Shown in pieces: positions 1 through 64,000 of a stretch of DNA of 64,000 bases; position 1 is the first letter of the stretch, and each line of letters begins with the position of its first letter. The notes under the pieces were generated by a model, which was given only the letters and a program-made list of their open reading frames with translations, was not told the origin of the DNA and did not search any database. The position numbers and the translations under genes were made by a program. The stretch is taken from NCBI GenBank assembly GCA_029207755.1, contig JARCOQ010000003.1, positions 90,412,646 to 90,476,645 on the forward strand, in the 5' to 3' direction. This stretch comes from Chamaea fasciata (lineage: Eukaryota > Chordata > Aves > Passeriformes > Sylviidae).

Positions 1-56140
<56,140 letters not shown>

Positions 56141-59100
56141 CTCATAGTTTCTTTTCAATTGTTAGAACATTGTCTGGAAAGTAACACAATAAAATGTATG
56201 GAACGCACTCTAGGTACGTGGCCGTGAGTAATGTTTTCCTTCTCAAATTGCATTGGTCTAACATTTATATATACATATATATACTATTCTCAAGGCTTTC
56301 TGAAATACATTTTTTTTAACTGCTTTCAAAAGGGCAATTGTAAGGCCACAGAGTTAGCAAAAGCAAATAGTCCGGCAGCCCTCTGCCCGTGACCGCCGGC
56401 TCTGGGCTCCTGCAGTCCCACTCCACACCCCTGTGAGTAGGGCGATGTGCTCCTGAGCTCTGATGGCAAAACAGTCTTGAAGGATCTCGTCTTTCTGGTT
56501 GCATAATGGCAATTTTGTAACCTACACAGCAACACAAAATACTTTTGAAAACAGGCAGTTAACATCAGAGCTGTTCTTGAAATATTACTAATTTCTTGCA
56601 TAATTATAATTGGGTGCAGATACAGGAATAGGGGAGAGGGGGAGTTTATTGTAATCGTCTCTGTTCTTCAATCCCTGCATGGTACCAACAATACTTAATC
56701 TTAAAAAGTTGCAATATTGGGTTCTTCTAAAATATTTATTGTTGGGTTCTTCTTAAATCAGCTGATAAATCTTATGAGCTGCACTTGTTAAATTTCTGTG
56801 GGAATTGGAGGGATCTGCCTATTTTTTGGTTTTAAAAAGGACATTTTAGGTGCTTGCATACTATTTCCAGACCTACAAAACAATAAACTTTAAAAATGTT
56901 AACTTCTCTTTATAAATGCCTTAAAAAATAGCCATCAGAACCAATAGTTTCTGCCTTCCATCAATATATTCAGTAATTACAAAAGAGCATTTATGAATGT
57001 GTTCACATGTGCTCAGAAACCAGGGCAGGCACATAACAGCACTCCCAAGCCTTCTCAGCCCCATAGCAGGAGATGAGGGAACTTCAACAGAAAATCAAAC
57101 CAGCCCGATGTGTGTTGGCAGAGCTTGGCAAAGACAGGGACGCAGGAAGCTGCCCAGCAGATTTTAGAGGTGGAGATGAGGAGGATCATCTCCGTCACAG
57201 TTAGGGGGTCCCAGCCAGGGCCAGCCAGGCACTTCAGATGCACTTCTTGCAGCTGCTGGTGAGACTGGTCCTCCCTGATGCCAGGCAGAGGAGCTAGGTT
57301 CAGAAAATCAATCTCATGGCAGCTCCAACCCAAGATTTGACACTGAAGGTATTGAACCAGATGCAGGGAACGTGGAGGCTCAGCATAGATCAACTGAACA
57401 AATACTGAGGCAGATAGGAGGCTCAAACTGTTCACAAGCCTCTGTGACCAACCAAGATTTGCTGCCAAGGCTGCCTTAATTCAGTGACCTCAGTGCCTCT
57501 GTTCCTAAGGAACCCTCTGAAGTGAGACTACAGAGGAGCCATGCAGCAGGCACATGAACAAGGGAGGGCTGCAGATGACTGCCCCCAGTTTACCTAGGAC
57601 ATGCAGTACTACAAAGGACTACATCATGGGGATGGGATAAATCAAAGCATTTGAAGCTGGAGAACAATGTGACTTGGTTAATTGCCAAACAGAAGGATGA
57701 GTGCATTGACTCCTGAACTCCAGCTCTAAAAAAAAGAGACTGCTCAGTGGCACCTCAGGACTTCATGTCCATCTTCTGCTTGTTTGGAAGCATCCACATT
57801 GTCCCACAGCTGAGTCTGATAACAGGCAAGAGCTCTAGCAGTGGCCTCAGTGGAAAGGTTCCTTCACCATATTATGCTGCTCTCTGTCCCACTGTCCTCT
57901 GTGCCATATGGGAAAAATGCCTAGCATCCCCTCCAGACAAAGAGGACTTCAGATCCCAGCACTACACTGATTGTCTCGGATGGTTGTAAACAGCTTAAAC
58001 CCTTCTTGCATGACATGGACACAAAGTTTGACATGAGATGTCACTTCTGCAGATGCTGTCATGTGTCTCATGACTAGGCCTCACTGTGACAAGTCTAGGC
58101 AGTAACAGGAGGGTGACTGACAATCGGGTGAGTCTGTGTACTTTAATGAAGAATGAGTCATACTGTTTGCACGCTTCTCATGAGTGTCAGGGAGTCCAGG
58201 GGACAGAGTGATGGCAAGAAAGCTTAATATTTATTTATGAGATCTGCCTTCACCAGTTGATACTCAATATAAGGATAAAGATATTTCCCTTCTCTAAGGT
58301 GGACAGCTACTGTCATAGGATCTTTGATAAAATCCTTGGAAGCTTAGGACTAAATCAGTGCTAGTGCCCCAGACCCACTGCAGAGGTGAAGATATAGCCT
58401 GAAGCTATGGTGTGGAAATAGGCATTGAGGGAGTCAAAAGGCAAACCAGTGCCGTTCTTGAGGAAATAGTATTCTCACAGCAGAAAGCAACCTCCCAAGC
58501 AAGCAAATTTGTTCAGCTTTGGTCAGTGTAATAAGTTACTGGTGTCTGTGGTTCTTCTGCACTAGGAAATAGCAGCAATAAATGAAGAAGAGACCTCCTG
58601 TTGGGACAAGTTTTGGTGGGAGAGGTCTTGAAAAAAGGGTGAGAAAAGAGAATTGTGATACAATACAGTAACTAGAAGCTATAGCCAGGCATGAAAGTTG
58701 TGAGAAAGGAGGACAGCTAGCTGCCAGGATTCATACTAACATATACCTGATAATCTTACTACTTGGGGCAACTGTGCCCTCCGGGGGTCGGAGCAGTATT
58801 GCCCTCTCTGATAGAAGCAGTCCTGCTGCATTACACATTTCATAGCAAGCTCAGGTGTGGCTCACATGCAGAAGGAATTAAGGTGTGCTGGTCTCGCCGT
58901 CCTGCAGGGGGATTACCTGCCTCGAGCTGCCATTTGATAAGAGAAGTAAAGCCACTACCTCTTCTGCAGGAGGAGTAAATGAATGTGGGGAGCAGCTTTG
59001 TGCTTCTTTACTAGGCGACTGCTTTCTTCAGCCTTGTGCAGACAAGGTAGACTTCTACCAGCTCTGATTCGGAGGGGAACAGGTTAAGTCTGCTCTCACT

Positions 59101-62100
59101 GTGATATCACAGTTCACATATCTTCCTGCTATTCGCACTGTGATCAGGCAACCCACATCAGAGTTTGTGACAGTCACTGTTGCCCCCGTTAAACGGCGTT
59201 AAACAAAGGTTGCAGCCGGTTATTTGCAGGATATACACAGCAGGAGGTGGGCAAATTCTCCTGCATGGCATTGCTGGCAGAGCAGTGTTGAGTGCAAGAT
59301 GACCTTGCTGAACAGTTCAGTGCTTCCAGGGCTCTCTCTTGAGAATGACACCAGGGGTACCAGTTATACACACAGTCACTTCATAGCTGAAACCTGGGAG
59401 ACTGGTCATCACCAAAATATTAATGTCTTATAGTCCATCAAACTAAGAGCCGTCCTTCAGTCACTACCAGCATGGTCTGAGCATAGATACCCAGATCTCT
59501 TGCTAGATACCATCATCTTGTGTGATCCTGAACAAAAAATTAGGTCTCTGTGACTTATGAAGAACTCAAGCAATGAAATGTGAAATACAGATAAGGCTGG
59601 ACTGATCTCAGGAGTGTTCCTGGAAGTTATGGTTTGAAAGAAGCAAGAGCAAGGTCATGCTGCAGCTCTCCCTCCTCAGCACAGTTCAGGCAGAATTGCT
59701 TTCTGGCTTGTCAAAAGGCAATTCAAGCAAACAACACCAAGTTTCAAGTTGAGATTTTTATAAAAAGGCCTAGAGCAAGGATATCCATGGGCTTCAGTGA
59801 GTGCAGAGGAGGTTAGTGCTGCTACAAAGAATGCAGTAATATTCAGAATAATCAGAATATAATAGTAATGTACACTGTGGGATAGAGAGAAAACATAAAG
59901 GATGTATAGAAATAGATTTGGCATCAGCATAGTTTAAGTAATTCATAAAGCTCATAGGTCAAAATCCACTTAACACCAGAAAAAGTACTAAATGAATGAA
60001 TAGCCAAAAAAAAACCCACCCCAAACAAAAACCCACGAACAAACAAGTAAACAAACAAAACCACACAGATAAAATAAAAATAAAGCAGGCCAAGTTCCTG
60101 AAGCCTCTCTCTGCATTCAGGACTTCTTCCTTCCCCAGATTTCTAAGCCTTGCTATAAAGAGATATGGATACATAGCACAGAGAATCCAGGGCAAAACAA
60201 GAAGAGTAAAAAGCCATTTACTATAGCTAACAGGACTAGTTTTGGGGAAAATAATTTAACTAGCACTGGATCTCTGCAGAAAGATTAGTTACCCAGCACC
60301 TCTGAGCAAATTAAACAGGAATACGACTGAACCCACAGTAACTGTATTACAGCCTGCAGAGCTGCTGAGAGCCAGTCCCGGCAGGGTGCTGGAGGTAATT
60401 AGCACTACCATACTTCTCTTTCCTCAGATTTTCTGGCTGAGGACTCTGGTCTCATTTGTACTTCGTTTCTATGTAAATTGTTTAGAGGTGGGCTGTAAAA
60501 ACATCAGGTAAATGTGACCGTAAAGTGTTCCCATACTGATTATACAGCTACAGTTACAAATTATGGTTTAATCATCACAGGTATCACGACATCTACAAGG
60601 TTTTTGTATGCCTAGAATAACGGATACAGAATCACATAATGTATTACTAGTACAAAGGCACATCTAAGCTGCAATGAATTATTATAGCCATAATACCAAG
60701 CTGAAGCGACACGCACTCGTGGCAGCACATTTAACACGTTCACTGTGGTTTTCCAGTGTTATAAATAGCAATCACTGTGAGCAGAAGCTGTAGCATCTCC
60801 TATCCTCTCCACCCCCACCACCAAACAAATCACTCGTGTTAACGTCAGCTTTTATTTGAACACAATGAGCTGTAATCACATGAGGTATTACTTTGATTTA
60901 ATCCTACTTGCTTCAGTTTGGTTTGTAAGGAGTGGCCAGTCATATGTGGTTGCATTGTATCCAGTAGTTTCATATTTCACACCAACTTTCAAGGGCTGAC
61001 ACCCCTCACCTTTTTTGGCCAGAAGAACAAATAGATGTGTTCATGCAAATAAGGAAGAGATGTTCTGCCAGCTGGAATGAGCTTTTTCTTTCTTTCTTTT
61101 TACCCCCTCCAAATTGCTGGGCTGGCTGTGGTAGCTGATGGATAGATTCTGGGTCCCAACCATTTTTTTCAGGTTTTTGCTTGTTTTCAGCTGGTTCAGT
61201 ACAACTTCTCACAGCAAATTTTGCTTCTCCAACCACCATGAAGAGAACAAGTAGAGACATGAATTCAGGTCTATGTTTATTTTTTCATATCAACATCATG
61301 ATGTAACTAAATAATCCTTGAGTGGGTTTAGTTGGGTGCTCTGTTTCCTATGGCCAACAGAAACAACCACACTGCTGGATTTGGCATGAAGTAAAAAGGC
61401 AGATACAAGCACCAAGTAGGTCACCCTGCATATCAGCCTCACCTGAGGATTTGGATAGGCATTGAGCCTCACCTTCATTTCATCATCTCTATTGGCTGAA
61501 TTATGAGAAACTCCCAGCTTCCTGTGGGCTTTCAATATTGCAAGGGTCAGGAGGTCACATCTCTCTTGGGGAAGCTGAGCTGGTGATTCCCACCAGTGCA
61601 AGGGTAGCAACAAGAAACACCATTTGGCATGTCAAGAACCCGTATCAGGAGCATTCTTACAGTCCATCATTTCATGAACTTATTGATGGCCCTGGAGCAT
61701 GTTTTACAGAGAGGAGGAAGAAGCAGCTAGTACCAGGGCTAATGTAAATTCTACAGCAATGAAAAGTATTTTGACTGGCTCATAAAACTTTTAAACCTTT
61801 TTTTTTAATATGTCATTTCTTATTTTTTTCCTCTCAGCTGGAAGGGAATTTAATGCCTTAAAATAGTCAAATGGGGTATTATCAACAATTGCACACACAC
61901 ACAATTCCACATTTAGCATTCAGAAATGCAGGTTTAATGTTAAGTCTACCCTTCACGAATTTCCTATATTAGCTCATATAAATGCGTGTTAATTGGACAG
62001 CTGTACTTCAGTGAATTTTACCATGGAAGATTTTCTAAAATTTCAATTATAAAATACCATGTTATAAAAGTATTACTGATCTTCAGGAAAAAGAATGAAG

Positions 62101-64000
62101 AAATTTCTGACATTTCTCCTTAGAACAAGAGGAACTGAATTGTGAAAGTTGCTTATTCAAGGAATCAGACAAAGGATACATAAAATATAACCAGTAATTA
62201 TTTGGAATACCAAAAGGAAAAAATAGTAAGCAGTTGCACCAGATAAAATATTTTTCTGTCTTTAATCATGTCACAATAACAACTGGCATTAGAAGCAGGC
62301 ATCTGAATCCAGTGAGTTACCGGGTATGAAGTAGCTACTCAGTGAGAATCACAACTGTCTTCAGAATTAAATCCCTTTCTGGAGAGATGTTATGCAGAGG
62401 ACTGAAAGGTGAACTAGCAATTTAGGACATGCATACAACAGCTCAATCTCAGTTAGGAAAAAATACAGTTTAAGAAGTCAGTAGCATTAAAAAATTAATA
62501 AATTTGAAAAAAAACCCTGCCTGTACTGTTGATAAGATGTCAGAGCTTGTGAGTCCAGGTCACAGTGCTTATTAATCAGCTACCCAGTTCTGTAAAGCCT
62601 GTGCTAAGTTGTCACAAATGATGGTTTTCAAAAAAATTTAGGTCAAGTAAATACTTGGCAAACAGACATACAGTGGTGAACTAGGAAGTCCATGCAGGCA
62701 CCTCTGAAGCTCTGCAGGCAAACAGGAGTAAATGGAAAGCAAAGTGGGCTAGAGTGTGACCCTTCAGCAAACTCCTAACTGCAAGGAACTCCACCAGCCC
62801 AGAAGCTCAGCTAAATGATCTCTGTAGGTCCTCTCACAAAGAGCTACTCTATCCTATCCTTGGTCATTTTATGAGGAAAGAGGTTTTCTAAGCTACCACG
62901 CGCTCAGTAAAGACTGTTTTGTGTTGAAAGAAAGTATTGAAATTAATTTGATTGTGAGAAGATCTGAGATGACAACAAACGTGAAATGAGATGACTTGAA
63001 AATATGTGGACCAGAAAAGGGCCTGGTGCTCCAAGAAATAGGCTTCTTCCAGCTGACACCAGAGGTGCAATATACATCTTGTCTTGCTCATTGTGGGAAG
63101 CCTGGCATGGAAGCACCATCACCCACTATAGATACTGCTCAGCTTTAATTGTCAAATGCCCACTAGTTTTTCAACCATCGAAGAAACACAGACCCTGAGC
63201 CTGGACATTTTATTCAAGTTTTTAATTCTGTATTTCTATTTCCAGTTTTTAGCACTTTGTCCACATACTGTGCAGAGGCGTAGGCTGACAGGAGGCCAGA
63301 CAAGGCTGAAAGGGAAACCTCGTCTGCTCTGGCATGCTCCTTCCAGCCACAGAGTTGGCAAGCAGCAGCTTGTCATTTTGGCTGTTATTTTGCAGCCTGA
63401 CTGTCCATACCCCTTTGCTGTGCATGGCACCAGGCTCTTTGCTTGTGGCAGAGGCTTGACTTCTCGTCTCCCACTCCACACTATGGGCTTGCTTGCTTTA
63501 GGCTGCCCAGATAGATCGGTGCTTTCAGGTTTAGGAGCTCTACAGATGGGGTTGTCCCCTGGTAGAAGTGCTGCTGGAACATGGGTGCTACCCCAAAGAA
63601 ACAGGGCCCTCCAAGGATCCCTTTCCTGTATGTCACTTTTTCTCCAACTTTCCCAATACAGCCACAGTCATCTTGTGGCTCACCCTGTGTCTCTTCCCTG
63701 CAGGAAGGACAAGCTGCCCTCATGCAAAATCTCAGCAGAAATCTGATCCCAGGATACAGATGTTGGATCTAATACAGATATATCTGTATGATGCAGCTTT
63801 TCCTTGATTCTTTTGTCTCCCACTTCATCCCTGTGTGTCTCCTACAAGACCACCACGAGATCACATCATTTATTTTCTGGAAGATGGGAAGCTCTGTGCT
63901 GTATTTTTAATTAATCTCAGGTCTGCAAGCCAAAAACAGAAATTGAGAGTACACAACAGCTATAAATAAAGCCAAAAACGAAAGCATCTCACCCTTTCTA
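56141..64000. other. Intergenic DNA upstream of LRRC1
   Basis: AT-rich sequence beyond the CpG island. It includes an (AT)n tract near 56264-56282, a probable CR1 tail near 62790-62860, and (CA)n near 61893. No exon with recognisable homology was found. In mammals the next gene on this side is KLHL31, transcribed divergently; no KLHL31 coding sequence was seen, so it must lie further away. Open frames at 57055-57468 (minus) and 63156-63746 (plus) remain unassigned. Confidence 0.7.
62790..62860 (+). mobile_element. Probable CR1 3' tail remnant
   Basis: AGCTAAATGATCTCTGTAGG followed by TCCTCTCA and CTCTATCCTATCC resembles a worn CR1 terminus (TAGATGATCTCTAGAGGTCCC then ATTCTAT repeats). It is short, so this is a weak call. 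Confidence 0.4.

Overview
The window is vertebrate nuclear DNA, most likely from a bird. It holds one multi-exon gene with GT-AG introns, a GC-rich CpG-island promoter, and scattered decayed copies of the CR1 LINE, the dominant retrotransposon of birds (also present in crocodilians and turtles). There are no operons, rRNA or tRNA genes, CRISPR arrays or insertion sequences. I cannot name the species.

The gene is on the minus strand and is the 5' part of LRRC1 (LANO), the LAP-family leucine-rich-repeat polarity protein related to Scribble. I reconstructed ten consecutive coding exons by hand: 55105-55263, 39961-40078, 25817-25895, 22553-22642, 8458-8514, 6828-6891, 6001-6075, 4115-4259, 1446-1564 and 367-450. 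All phases agree, and they join into 990 nt, or 330 codons, about the first 63% of the roughly 524-residue protein as I remember it in human. These residues form an N-terminal segment with two cysteines (C4, C10) followed by 13 leucine-rich repeats, each exactly 23 residues long. The last repeats and the C-terminal part lie beyond base 1.

Layout from high to low coordinates (the direction of transcription): 56150-64000 is upstream intergenic DNA with no recognisable exon. 55010-56140 is a dense CpG island with promoter, 5'UTR and exon 1. 40079-55104 is intron 1, carrying a 1.4 kb internally deleted CR1. 25896-39960 is intron 2, with two CR1 pieces and a T16G20 tract. 22643-25816 is intron 3. 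8515-22552 is intron 4, with a CR1 fragment and an exon-like block of unknown origin at 12751-12926. 1-8457 holds exons 6-10 in short introns plus one more CR1.

The points most worth following up are the exon-like block in intron 4, the upstream reading frames and G-run cluster in the CpG island, the internally deleted CR1 copies, and an unusual leucine-rich repeat without its consensus proline. I found no convincing new biological system. The remainder looks like ordinary vertebrate intron and intergenic sequence.
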